Of a stretch of DNA of 64,000 nt, positions 19,151 to 27,860 are shown piece after piece. This stretch comes from Kutzneria sp. 744 (lineage in GTDB: Bacteria; Actinomycetota; Actinomycetes; Mycobacteriales; Pseudonocardiaceae). The notes under the pieces were generated by a model, which did no database searches, was not told where the DNA came from, and saw nothing but the letters and a program-made list of their open reading frames with translations. Where the stretch lies: the NCBI RefSeq assembly GCF_000568255.1, contig NZ_KK037166.1:11301961-11365960 (forward strand), in the 5' to 3' direction. Each line of letters opens with the position of its first letter. Position 1 is the stretch's first letter. Both the position numbers and the translations under genes were made by a program.

Positions 19151-20035
19151 GAGGTACCGCACGTCGGTCAGCTCTTCCGACAGTTCCCACAGGCGGCGGC
19201 CCAGACGCGGGTCGGTGGCCTTGGGGGAGGGCTTCTCGATGCGCGGCGATCCCTTGGTGCGCAACAGGTTTCCCGGACCGATGAGGCTGCCGCCGGGCAG
19301 GTTCGGCGCCGTCGCTGCGTACAGCGTGGGCAGCGCGCCGCCGGCCATGTCCTGCACCATCGGCTTGGACAGCACGTCCAGCACGGGGTTGCCCAGGCCG
19401 ATCTCGGGATCGACGGCGAAGCCGGGATGGGCGGCGTGGCTGGCGATCCCGGTGCCGCCGAGGCGGCGGTCCAGCTCCAGGGTGAAGATCATGTTGGCCA
19501 GCTTGGAGCGGCCGTACGCGCGCATCGGCTTGTAGGCCCGCTCCTGCTGCGGGTCGTCGATGTCGAAGTCGTTGAACCGGTGCGAGGCGCTGGTGATCGT
19601 CACGACCCGCGCCCCCTCGCGCAGGGCCGGCAGCAGCAGGCCGGTCAGGGCGAAGTGGCCGAGGTGGTTGGTGCCGAACTGGGCCTCGAAGCCGTCCTTG
19701 GTGGTGCGCCGCTCGGGCACCACCTTCTCGCCGGCGTTGTTGATCAGGAAGTCCAGGTGCTCGTGCTCGGCCAGGACCGCCTTCGCCGTCTCCCGCACGT
19801 TGCCGAGGTCGGCCAGATCCAGGTGGACCAGGTCGATGCGAGCGTTCGGCAGTTTGGCCTTCGCCGCCGCGACCGCCTTCTCGCCGCGCTCCGGATTGCG
19901 GGCGGCCAGCAGCACGTGAGTGCCGTGCTCAGCCAGGCCCAGCACGGCCTGAAAGCCGATGCCGCTGTTCGAGCCGGTCACCAGCGCCGTCTTGCCGGTG
20001 AGGTCGGGCATGTCGGCAGTGCGCCAGGAGGTCAT
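19142..20035 (-). CDS. SDR family NAD(P)-dependent oxidoreductase
   Basis: A 297-residue short-chain dehydrogenase of the retinol-dehydrogenase-like group. Cofactor motif TGSNSGIGFQ, NNAGE motif, TITSAS with the catalytic serine, and YGRSKLANM with the catalytic Tyr and Lys are all intact. ATG 20035 or ATG 20011 (MPDLTGK) may be the start. It is divergent from a TetR regulator 65 bases away; the gap holds a perfect inverted repeat, so TetR very likely controls it. The substrate is unknown. Confidence 0.9.
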   Translation of the reverse strand: MTSWRTADMPDLTGKTALVTGSNSGIGFQAVLGLAEHGTHVLLAARNPERGEKAVAAAKAKLPNARIDLVHLDLADLGNVRETAKAVLAEHEHLDFLINNAGEKVVPERRTTKDGFEAQFGTNHLGHFALTGLLLPALREGARVVTITSASHRFNDFDIDDPQQERAYKPMRAYGRSKLANMIFTLELDRRLGGTGIASHAAHPGFAVDPEIGLGNPVLDVLSKPMVQDMAGGALPTLYAATAPNLPGGSLIGPGNLLRTKGSPRIEKPSPKATDPRLGRRLWELSEELTDVRYLSS

Positions 20036-20042
20036 GCCTCAA

Positions 20043-20080
20043 AAGTGGCACAGCCTGCCACTTGGCGTCAAATGACACTT
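20043..20080. promoter_or_regulatory. candidate TetR operator between SDR and tetR
   Basis: AAGTGGCA (20043-20050) and TGCCACTT (20056-20063) form a perfect 8-bp inverted repeat around a 5-base spacer. A further half-site, TGACACTT (20073-20080), lies towards tetR. The repeat is 8 bases from the SDR start and ~38 bases from the tetR start, the expected place for an autoregulated divergent operator. Confidence 0.75.
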
Positions 20081-20100
20081 TGTTCCGGTAGGCTGACGCC

Positions 20101-20667
20101 GTGACCAAGCTGTGCGGGCTGCGCGAGCGCAAGAAGCAGCAGACCAGGTCCGCCCTGGTGGACGCCGCGCTGGCGCTGTTCGAGGCCAAGGGCTTCGAGG
20201 CCGCCACCGTCGAGGAGATCGCCGCCGCCGCCGACGTCTCGCCTCGCACCTTCTTCCGGTACTTCACCGCCAAGGAAGGCGTGCTGCTCGCCGTGCACGA
20301 CGAGGAGTTCGCCCGGCTCCTCGATGCCGTCGACACCGCCCCGACCCTGGCCGAGGCTGTCATCGCCACCATCGACGGCGACCACGAGCGCTTCCGCCGC
20401 GTGCAGGAGCTCCTCGCCCGCGCCCCCGCCCTGCGCGCTACCTTCCTGGAGCGGACCGTCGAGCAGGAGCATCAACTTGTCGACAAGCTCCTGCCGGCCG
20501 ATCCGACCCCGCAGCAGGTCCTGCGCACGCGTCTGCTCGTGGCCGCCACCTACGCCGCGCTGCGCGTCGCCATCGAGAGCTGGCTGACCACTCCCGACTC
20601 GCACTGCGCCGAGCACGTCACGGAGGCGCTGGCCCTGCTCGACCAGGGCCTCGCCGTCACACGCTGA
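20101..20667 (+). CDS. TetR/AcrR family transcriptional regulator
   Basis: A 188-residue repressor. The N-terminal helix-turn-helix is ATVEEIAAAADVSPRTFFRYF, followed by TAKEGVLLAVHDEE; the C-terminal ligand-binding half is variable, as usual. The GTG start at 20101 is placed by the conserved LRERKKQQTRSALVDAAL start region. It most likely represses the divergent SDR gene and itself through the inverted repeat at 20043-20063. Its 3' end overlaps the facing HNH-like gene by 11 bases. Confidence 0.9.
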   Translation: MTKLCGLRERKKQQTRSALVDAALALFEAKGFEAATVEEIAAAADVSPRTFFRYFTAKEGVLLAVHDEEFARLLDAVDTAPTLAEAVIATIDGDHERFRRVQELLARAPALRATFLERTVEQEHQLVDKLLPADPTPQQVLRTRLLVAATYAALRVAIESWLTTPDSHCAEHVTEALALLDQGLAVTR

Positions 20668-21527
20668 ACAGGCGCGGCACGTACTGCTCGGGCGGGGTCG
20701 GAAAGCAGTTCCCGCACACCAGTTGCAGGTTCGTGTAGTCCTGCAGGCCGCCTTCGTCGGGCGACACCATGAACTCGAAGTTGGCCATCGGCATGACGGA
20801 CTCGAAGATGCCCTCCACCCGCCGCTCGCAGTGCACGCAGCGGCCGAGGTCACGGAAGAACACCGCCCGCAGGAAGTGCTCCGGCGGCGACATCCGCCTG
20901 ATCGAGCCGTCCGGCAGCACGAAGATGCCGGCGCCCGGGGGCCTCCCGCAGGTGGTCGACCGGCAGGGCGGCGACCCGTGGCGCGAGGAGCTCGTGGATC
21001 CGCGCGAGCAACAACCGGTTCGGGAAGATGATGCGGAACACCTCGTCGCACAGGTACTCGGTCAGCTCCCGGTAGTCCTCGCTGTCCGACAGCCCGATGT
21101 AGTGCGCGTGGCAGGCCTCGACGATCGGATCCTTCCGGTCGTCACCGGGCCGGACCCGGCTGATCGACCGGACGTTCTGGCCGAACGGCTCGGGCACCGT
21201 GAACATCTCGCCGCCCCGTATCCGGTGCGACTGCATCAGGACGTCCACCGGCAGATACCGCCGGCGCCGGCCCGCGTCGTCGACGTGCTCGACGTACGGC
21301 CCGTTCCTGTCGAACAGGAACATCTCGTCCATGATGACCTCGGCCAGCTGGTGCACGGCGGTCGAGTTGCGCCACGGAGCCACGTACTCGATCATGAGGT
21401 CCTCGAGGAAGGTGAGGTCCGCGGGATCGCGGGTGCCGCTCACCATTCGAGTGATCCTCGTGGCGATCTCGTACGCCCGGGTGTGATGGTGTTCGAGCCA
21501 GCTCCGCCGCTCAGCCTTCGAGTTCAC
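20657..21527 (-). pseudogene. HNH-endonuclease-like protein, one-base frameshift
   Basis: Two overlapping minus-strand frames make one ~289-residue protein. The first (from GTG 21527, MNSKAERRSW) runs to EAPG at ~20940; the second supplies GIFVLPDGSIRRMSPPEHF to the stop at 20657. The C-terminal part contains CVHCERRV and LQLVCGNC, two Cys pairs typical of a zinc-stabilised HNH fold. The break lies in CCCGGGGG at 20934-20941; one base fewer restores a continuous frame (REAPGAGIFVLPDG). The role is unknown. The uncorrected first frame loses the zinc pairs. Sequence error is the likely cause. Confidence 0.78.
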
Positions 21528-21595
21528 CGGGGGAGCGTAGTGCAGCGCGGCCGGCCGATCGGCGGCTCTCGCCGCCTCTCACCGCATCGTGGCGG

Positions 21596-21871
21596 TCACA
21601 GGCTGAACAGGATGCCGCGCAGGATCAGCGCCGCCACGAACACCACCGTGAACGCCAGGTCGATGCCGATGCCGCCGGCCCGTATCGGCGGCATCACCCG
21701 GCGGACCGGCGCGATCACCGGCTCGGTGCCGGCGTGCGCCAGCCGGCGCGCGCGGACCGTCCAGTACGGACCGCGACCGGCGAGCGACACCCAGTCCAGG
21801 ATCATCCGGAAGATCAGCAGCAGGATGAACAGCGTCACCACGAAGCCGAGCAGCGTTCCGAGCAGGCCCAT
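21596..21871 (-). CDS. YggT family membrane protein
   Basis: A 91-residue two-helix membrane protein of the YggT family (hydrophobic segments LLGTLLGFVVTLFILLLIF and IDLAFTVVFVAALILRGIL). The central PVIAPVRRVMPPI matches the conserved P-x-x-R-R-x-x-P block. YggT proteins are linked to membrane or osmotic functions and often lie near division genes, but not here. The start ATG 21871 follows GGAGACG. The gene is divergent from the MFS carrier. Confidence 0.87.
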   Translation of the reverse strand: MGLLGTLLGFVVTLFILLLIFRMILDWVSLAGRGPYWTVRARRLAHAGTEPVIAPVRRVMPPIRAGGIGIDLAFTVVFVAALILRGILFSL

Positions 21872-21952
21872 CTCGTCTCCTTCGTCTCAATACGGACAAC
21901 GTCCGGACCGGTGGGGAAGTGTCCGTGCCGAACCTGTCGATACGCTCAGCGC

Positions 21953-23218
21953 GTGATCTCCGGCGACGTGGGGGAGCGGGTCCTGGCCAGGGCGACCTGG
22001 CGACTGGTCCCGCTGATGGCCGTGTGCTACTTCTTCGCCTACCTGGACCGGACCAACCTGTCCGTGGCGGCGTTGACCATGAACAAGCAGCTCGGGCTGT
22101 CGGCGACGGCGTACGGGCTGGGCGCCGGGCTGCTGTTCGTCGGCTACGTGCTGCTGGACGCGCCGAGCAACCTGATCCTGCACCGGGTCGGGGCGCGGGT
22201 GTGGATGGCGCGGATCATGGTCGTGTGGGGGATCGTGGCCTCGGCCTGCGCGGCGATCCAGGGCGAGACCAGCTTCTTCGTGCTGCGTTTCCTGCTCGGG
22301 GTGGCCGAGGCCGGCTTCTTCCCCGGCATGATCCTCTACCTGGGCTACTGGTTCCCGGCGGCGCGGCGGGCCACGGTGACCGGCCTGTTCATGATCGCCG
22401 TGCCGCTGTCCACGGCCATCGGCGCGCCGCTCGGCGGCTTACTGCTGGGACTGGACGGTGTCGGCGGCCTGCCCGGCTGGCGGTGGCTGTTCCTGCTGGA
22501 GGGCGTTCCGTCGATCCTGCTCGGCGTGCTGCTGCTGTGGCTGCTGCCCAACCGTCCGGCCGACGCCCGGTGGCTCAGTGCCGAGGAACGGGAGTGGATC
22601 ACCTCGACCTTGGCCCGCGAGGACGCCGCGGTGCCGGCGATGCCCGTGCGACGGGCCGTCCTGCATCCTCGGGTGATCGCCCTGGGGCTGGTGTACTTCG
22701 CCATCGCGTTCGGCCTGTACGGGCTCGGGTTCTGGATGCCGACCATCCTCAAGACGTCACTCGGGCTGGCCAACCTGCCCGTCACCCTGCTGACCGCGCT
22801 GCCTTACGCCATCGGGGCGATCGCCATGGTCTGGTGGGGGCGTCGCTGTGACCGGATCGGGCGACCTGTGGCCTACACCCTGGCCCCGATGGCCGTCGGC
22901 GGCGTAGTGCTGGCCGTGTCCGCCTTCCTGACCTCCGCCCCGTGGCTCGGCTACGTGGGGCTGTGCGCGTGCGCGATCGGTGTGATGGCCGCCTTCCCGT
23001 GCTTCTGGACGCTGCCGTCGGCCTTCCTGTCCGGCGCCGCCGTGGCCGCCGGCATCGGCGTGATCAACTCCATCGGCAACCTGTCCGGCTTCCTCGGGCC
23101 GTACTGGGTCGGGTGGATGACCGACCTGTTCGGCTCCAGCCAGTGGGGCCTGGTCACCATCGGCGCCGTCATGGTCGCCGGCGCCGTGCTCGTGTCTCGG
23201 CTGCGGGTCGCCCCGTGA
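21953..23218 (+). CDS. MFS transporter, anion:cation symporter (phthalate/tartrate permease-like)
   Basis: A 421-residue twelve-helix major facilitator. The YFFAYLDRTNLSVAALTMNKQLGL segment with the DRTN motif is characteristic of the ACS subfamily, which imports organic anions such as hexuronates, tartrate or phthalate. GEAxxFPG-like motif: GVAEAGFFPGMILYLGYWFP. The start GTG 21953 begins the conserved amphipathic N-terminus; the frame is open upstream to 21734 but that part is not family-like. The stop overlaps the GrpB start (GTGA at 23215-23218). Confidence 0.88.
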   Translation: MISGDVGERVLARATWRLVPLMAVCYFFAYLDRTNLSVAALTMNKQLGLSATAYGLGAGLLFVGYVLLDAPSNLILHRVGARVWMARIMVVWGIVASACAAIQGETSFFVLRFLLGVAEAGFFPGMILYLGYWFPAARRATVTGLFMIAVPLSTAIGAPLGGLLLGLDGVGGLPGWRWLFLLEGVPSILLGVLLLWLLPNRPADARWLSAEEREWITSTLAREDAAVPAMPVRRAVLHPRVIALGLVYFAIAFGLYGLGFWMPTILKTSLGLANLPVTLLTALPYAIGAIAMVWWGRRCDRIGRPVAYTLAPMAVGGVVLAVSAFLTSAPWLGYVGLCACAIGVMAAFPCFWTLPSAFLSGAAVAAGIGVINSIGNLSGFLGPYWVGWMTDLFGSSQWGLVTIGAVMVAGAVLVSRLRVAP

Positions 23219-23721
23219 TCGAGATCGTCGCCTATGACCGGCGTTGGCCTTCCGTGTTCGCCTCCCTGCGGGACGGCCTGGTCGGGCCCCTGGCTGGTCT
23301 CGTCGACCGCATCGAGCACGTCGGCAGCACCGCCGTGCCCGGCCTCGCCGCCAGGGACGTCATCGACCTCACCGCCGTCGTCGACACCCTCGGCCACCTG
23401 CCCGCCGTGATCGGCCGCCTCGCCCCGCTCGGCTACAGCCACGAGGGCGACCTCGGTGTCACCGGCCGGCACGCCTTCACCACCCCCGCCGGCGCCCCCG
23501 CCCACCACCTGTACGTCTGCACCGCCGACAACCTCGACTTCGCCCAGATGCTGGCCTTCCGCGACTACCTTCGCACCCACCCCGACACCGCCCGGGCCTA
23601 CGCCGAGCTCAAGTACTTCCTCGCCTCTCGCTTCCGTGACGACCGCGCCGGCTACACCGCCGCCAAGTCGGCGTTCATCACCCGCATCGTCGCCACCGCC
23701 GCCAAGATCACTGATAGCTGA
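23215..23721 (+). CDS. GrpB family protein (nucleotidyltransferase-like)
   Basis: A 168-residue GrpB/UPF0157 protein with the nucleotidyltransferase-like fold. Conserved blocks are IEIVAYDRRWPSVF, RIEHVGSTAVPGLAARDVIDL (GST...K/R-P-x-I-D motif), HHLYVC and FRDYLRTHPDTARAYAELK. The activity is unknown. It is translationally coupled to the MFS carrier. Its 3' end overlaps the facing lipoprotein gene by 14 bases. Confidence 0.88.
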   Translation: MIEIVAYDRRWPSVFASLRDGLVGPLAGLVDRIEHVGSTAVPGLAARDVIDLTAVVDTLGHLPAVIGRLAPLGYSHEGDLGVTGRHAFTTPAGAPAHHLYVCTADNLDFAQMLAFRDYLRTHPDTARAYAELKYFLASRFRDDRAGYTAAKSAFITRIVATAAKITDS

Positions 23722-24646
23722 CGAACTCCGGCAGCGGCGTCATCCTGAGCACCTCTTCCGGTCCCAGCATCGGCTTGTCCTGCTGGTAGAACAGCTTGAA
23801 CCCCATGTGGAACCTGCCCGGCTGCGCGATGGCGTGGTAGATGTCCATCTTCGTCTCCACGCCCCCGAAGCCGTCCAGGTGCTGCACCAGCGCCAGCTCC
23901 GGATGCTCCGCCACCCCCGTCAGATCCGGGATCATCGACGCCCGGAACATGTGCAGCAGCACGACTTTCTGCGGCAGGTCGCGGCTTTTCGTCAGCTCCG
24001 CCACCCAGTCCAGCACCCCGTTCACCTCCGCCGCCCCCACGTGCCCGATCACCTTGCCCGGCACCTGCCCCGGCTCCATCCGCCACTCCGCGTCCAGCGC
24101 CAGTCCCACATCCGGCTGCGCCAGCAGATCCTGGTACGGCTGCACCGCCTGCATGAAGTCCTTCTGTCCCGGTTGGACGTCCAGCAGGAACAGTTGGTGG
24201 TGCTTCCTCGCAACGTCCAGGTACTCCTGCACCTTCTCCTTCGCCACCTGGTGGCTGTACGCCCCGTCCGGCCCCGGATACCCGTCCGCCACCGTCGCGA
24301 TGAACTCCATCGCCGGCTGCACCTTCCGATCCGGCGTCGCGAACCCTTGTGCCGCCTTGTCTATCGCCTCCGCCGCCTCTTCCGGCGTCCCCTGCCCCAG
24401 CACCCCCAGCGCCGGCGTGCCTCCCGTCCCGTAGTACGCCACCACCCGGTACTGCGGAAACACCGTCCTCCCGCCCATCGGCAACTCCGGCGGCGGTGGC
24501 GGTGTGGTCGTCGTCGGGGCGCTGCTCGTGGCCGGTGGCAACTTCGCCTGCTGCACCGGCGTCTCCGCCTGCGTCCGTCCTCCACACCCCGCCAGCGCCA
24601 CCACCAGCACCGCTACCGTCGCGCCCGTCCCCAGTCGTCCGTCCAT
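23708..24646 (-). CDS. secreted lipoprotein of unknown function
   Basis: A 312-residue lipoprotein: the signal peptide ends in VVALAGC, a proper lipobox with Cys21. A Thr/Pro-rich linker (residues ~35-52) is followed by a globular domain with RVVAYYGTGG, LFLLDVQPGQKDFMQAV, VGLALDAEWRM and MGFKLFYQQD. The repeated acidic residues after hydrophobic strands (LLDVQP, ALDAEW) suggest a TIM-barrel glycosidase-like fold, but this is inference; I do not recognise a named family. Confidence 0.82.
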   Translation of the reverse strand: MDGRLGTGATVAVLVVALAGCGGRTQAETPVQQAKLPPATSSAPTTTTPPPPPELPMGGRTVFPQYRVVAYYGTGGTPALGVLGQGTPEEAAEAIDKAAQGFATPDRKVQPAMEFIATVADGYPGPDGAYSHQVAKEKVQEYLDVARKHHQLFLLDVQPGQKDFMQAVQPYQDLLAQPDVGLALDAEWRMEPGQVPGKVIGHVGAAEVNGVLDWVAELTKSRDLPQKVVLLHMFRASMIPDLTGVAEHPELALVQHLDGFGGVETKMDIYHAIAQPGRFHMGFKLFYQQDKPMLGPEEVLRMTPLPEFVSYQ

Positions 24647-24818
24647 ACGGACGAGTACCCGACGGTGGCTCGGCTTAACGGTATAAGCCGAGGAACTGTT
24701 TGCCGGTGGTCATGCGCTGGTGTCGCGTTGGAACGAGGCGACGCTGTGCGCGGCCATGATCGACCCTGCTCCGGGACCATATCTGCTCGCGGTGCCGACC
24801 GTTGACAGCCGTCTCCCT
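24647..24818. other. intergenic stretch, no gene seen
   Basis: Upstream of the lipoprotein and downstream of the NACHT gene. GC drops locally around GGTATAAGCC. No convincing hairpin or coding frame was found. Confidence 0.5.
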
Positions 24819-27800
24819 TCAGTTGAGGCCAGCTTTGCGTAGCAGGAGTTGGAGGAACTGCTCCGCGCCCTTCTCCGGCGCATGCTTCGTCTGGAGCGCC
24901 TTCACCGTTTCCCGGAGCCAGCCGGCTGGCAGTCGCCACTTGTCATTGGCGAGCTGATGCAGCACGAGATTGCGAAAGGCGTTCCGTGTGTGATGGTCAT
25001 CCGGTCCGAACCCGTTCATCGCAATGCGGATGCAGATCCCGTAGGCATTGGTAAGAAGAGTCACCTCGTTGTGGTAGCCAGACGCCAGCCAGAGCTCGAT
25101 GAGTGCCCGGCCGGCGCTGACCATGCCGTGCCCGCCCGTGTCATGAAACGTCAACAACATGGTGTCGAGCTCGCCGACGAACGGCAGCAGATTGTGCATC
25201 GCCGCTTCCTGGAGTCGGCCGCCGGTGAACCCTGTTTCGGCCAGCATGTGCCAAGAACTGTCATGGACGAAGGAATACGGGCCGTTTTCGTGGTTGGGTG
25301 AGTAGTTGTAGGTCCACTGTGGATCAAACGTGAGCTCGGGGACCGGCGCCGAATCGTCCAGACGCACCACGGAGCTGAGCCGCACCAGTCGCTGATCGCC
25401 GTCCCACTCTCGGTGGACGTCGATGCTGGAGTAGAGAGTGCGCCAGCCCTCGGACGGCAGTTGCGAGTGCCACAGCTGTGCGACCCTGGCCCATTCGGCT
25501 GCGTGGTCGTCGGCTTCTGGAAAGAGCTCCCTGCTGGTGACCTCGCCGGCGGCGACGGCGAGCAACACGAACAGGTTCGCCGAGTAGACCGCCACCCGCC
25601 CGGGCACAGACGCCCGGACCGGCCGGTATTCGTCCAAGGGCGTGTGATTGCGGGCCTGCATGGCTGCGCGGAACAGGCCCAGCAGCAGGTCTCGAAACGT
25701 CTCGTCGTCGCCGATCATGTTGTCGATGAATGCCACCACTGTGCGGCGCATCGTGATGGGAGCGTAGGAGAGCGTGGCGTGCAGGAACTGGTCGTCGACC
25801 CGTGAGGTTGGGCTCCACATCGTCGACACCGACGCAGCGGCGAGCAGGTTGCGCAGCTCCTGGACCACCAGCCGCGCCACCAGGAACTCACCGAAAGTGG
25901 CGTGCAAGAACTCATAGGTCCTGAGGTGCTTCTGGTCATGCACGGCCTGCGCGACGTAGACGAAGTAGAAGCGCCCGACCAGCAACTCGGCGGCGGTGAG
26001 GCGGGTGCTGTCTGCCGCCGACGGTTCCCCGAGCAGAACACGGAGATCGGCGTCGAGCTGGGCTTCGGTGACCCACAGCTGGTTGCGGTTGAACATGGCG
26101 AACGCCACGACCGACAGGTACAGCATCTCCCGCGCCACCAACCCGTCCACCTGGGAGTCGGTGAGCGTTTCGGCGGACTTGCGGACCTCGCGGCGGGTGA
26201 AGCCGGTGAGCAGACGCTCGTAGAGCTCGGCTTCGTTGAGGGTTTCCTCGTTGTGCAGGCCATTGCCGTCGGAGTCGTACAGGGCGAGCAACAGCAACAG
26301 CAGCGGCTGGCAAGCGAGGTCCCGGTAGCGCAGAGCGGTTTCCGGTTTCAGCGGGTGGAGTTCCCGGACTGTCAACGCCGCGGAGTTCGTTTCGTTCCAG
26401 GCCGTCAGCCACAGCTCGACCTGCCGGTCGTCGAACGGCTCCAGCAGCAGCGTCACTGCGCCGTTGACCGGGCGGGCCCGGTCGGCGACGGTGAGCCGGC
26501 TGGTGACGAGTACCGCCACGGGACGGCCGAGCTCCGACTCGCGCAGCTGGAAGGCGGCTATGCGCTCCAGGTAGTTCGACTGGCTCTGCCCGGTCGCCTG
26601 GAGCAACTCGTCGAACCCGTCCAGCAGCACCACGGGCATGGCGTCGCCGGCGGTGGCGACGAGCTCCGGCCACGTTGTGGTGGTCCCGGAGTCAGCACGG
26701 ATCCGCATCTCGATCTGGGTCTGCAGATCGGCGTCGGCCGGCACCTCACGCAGCGGCACCCGGACCGTGAGGAAGTCGCTGGCGGGCAGCCGGGCGGCGA
26801 GCATCTGAGTGAGTAGCGACTTGCCCGCTCCAGGGTGGCCGAGCACCACCAGCGGCGCTTCCGCGGCGGTCGGCGAGGTCAGATGGCCGACGAGGAAGTC
26901 CTGAATGTCGGTGCGCAGCGGGCGTTCCTGCCACCAGTCAGGGCGGGTGATCTCCTCGGGCCTCGGCTGGCCCACGCGGAAGTTCGGGTTGACGTAGCAC
27001 CGCCCGATCGTCGGCGTGGACATGTCACCGAACGCCAGCCCAGGCCTGCGCAGCACGCTGGCATTGCGCCTGGCCAGTGCGAGGCGGATACCCGCCGGCT
27101 CACGGCCGATCCGCAGGCGCGTCAACGTGTCGGACATCCCGGCCAGCGCGATGTCCATCCGCCGGATCTCGGCCCGCGTCGCCTGGTGATCGAGCATGTT
27201 GGCCCAATACCCGAACTCCGGAAACTCCACGGCGAGACGCCGAAACAGCTCCCCGTACCTCACGATCGCCTGCGCCGGGATCGCTTCCAACTCGGCGGCG
27301 ACCCTTGAGCGGTTGATCTTCGTGAGTGAGTCCCAATCGGCGAGTCCCATCGCGAACGCGCTGACCTCCCGGGCCATTGCGCGGTAGAGGCCGGCGAGTT
27401 GGGCGATGGTCTGGTCATGGGGGACATGGACTTCGGGCAGCGCCGGCGGCAGTTCCAGGAGGGAGGAAAGGCGGTCGCCGGCCGCGAGCGTCACCTGCTC
27501 GGCCTTGGTGGGACGGAGCATTTGCGGCAGATCGACGCGACTCGTGCATTCGAAGAACGCGGCTAGAACCACCACCGCGTGCGCGGCTTCCAATCGACGG
27601 GTGCGGTCGTAGCGGTTGAGGCCGCGAACCCGCTCACCCACGCCACCGATGAGGTCGGCGCAGAGCTTGGACAGCTCCCCCTTCGCGTCGAACAGGCTGA
27701 GCGCCAGTTCGGCACCGCCGGCGGTCGCCAGCAGGAGAGCGCCGCCGAGGAGTTTGTCCAGGGCGGCGACCACCTTGGTTTCGGGGCCGCCGCCCAACAG

Positions 27801-27836
27801 CACTGCCGCATCACGGTACGAGAGCCCACGCGCCAT
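24819..27836 (-). CDS. NACHT (STAND) NTPase with N-terminal helical NNH7-like domain
   Basis: A 1005-residue NLR-like ATPase. Residues ~1-120 (starting SYRDAAVLLGGG and AALDKLLGGALLL) resemble the NACHT N-terminal helical domain 7; a second helical region follows to ~300. The NACHT core has Walker A GHPGAGKS (333-340), Walker B VVLLDGFDEL with Asp406, and the sensor VAVLVTSRL. A winged-helix/helical region (LQVDGLVAREMLYLSV, YEFLHATFGEFLVARLV, the NACHT-associated segment) and a ~400-residue C-terminal sensor domain complete it. Bacterial NACHT proteins are established antiphage sensors; no separate effector gene is here, so the N-terminal domain may act. It starts 24 bases after the exonuclease stop on the same strand and is probably co-transcribed. 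Confidence 0.88.
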   Translation of the reverse strand: MARGLSYRDAAVLLGGGPETKVVAALDKLLGGALLLATAGGAELALSLFDAKGELSKLCADLIGGVGERVRGLNRYDRTRRLEAAHAVVVLAAFFECTSRVDLPQMLRPTKAEQVTLAAGDRLSSLLELPPALPEVHVPHDQTIAQLAGLYRAMAREVSAFAMGLADWDSLTKINRSRVAAELEAIPAQAIVRYGELFRRLAVEFPEFGYWANMLDHQATRAEIRRMDIALAGMSDTLTRLRIGREPAGIRLALARRNASVLRRPGLAFGDMSTPTIGRCYVNPNFRVGQPRPEEITRPDWWQERPLRTDIQDFLVGHLTSPTAAEAPLVVLGHPGAGKSLLTQMLAARLPASDFLTVRVPLREVPADADLQTQIEMRIRADSGTTTTWPELVATAGDAMPVVLLDGFDELLQATGQSQSNYLERIAAFQLRESELGRPVAVLVTSRLTVADRARPVNGAVTLLLEPFDDRQVELWLTAWNETNSAALTVRELHPLKPETALRYRDLACQPLLLLLLALYDSDGNGLHNEETLNEAELYERLLTGFTRREVRKSAETLTDSQVDGLVAREMLYLSVVAFAMFNRNQLWVTEAQLDADLRVLLGEPSAADSTRLTAAELLVGRFYFVYVAQAVHDQKHLRTYEFLHATFGEFLVARLVVQELRNLLAAASVSTMWSPTSRVDDQFLHATLSYAPITMRRTVVAFIDNMIGDDETFRDLLLGLFRAAMQARNHTPLDEYRPVRASVPGRVAVYSANLFVLLAVAAGEVTSRELFPEADDHAAEWARVAQLWHSQLPSEGWRTLYSSIDVHREWDGDQRLVRLSSVVRLDDSAPVPELTFDPQWTYNYSPNHENGPYSFVHDSSWHMLAETGFTGGRLQEAAMHNLLPFVGELDTMLLTFHDTGGHGMVSAGRALIELWLASGYHNEVTLLTNAYGICIRIAMNGFGPDDHHTRNAFRNLVLHQLANDKWRLPAGWLRETVKALQTKHAPEKGAEQFLQLLLRKAGLN

Positions 27837-27860
27837 GCGTGGGTTATCGGATCCCCGGCC

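Noticed and set aside
20937-20941. Programmed ribosomal frameshift as explanation of the HNH, AllB and polymerase breaks
   Set aside because: No slippery heptamer with downstream structure shared by the sites; they have in common only a homopolymer with one surplus base.
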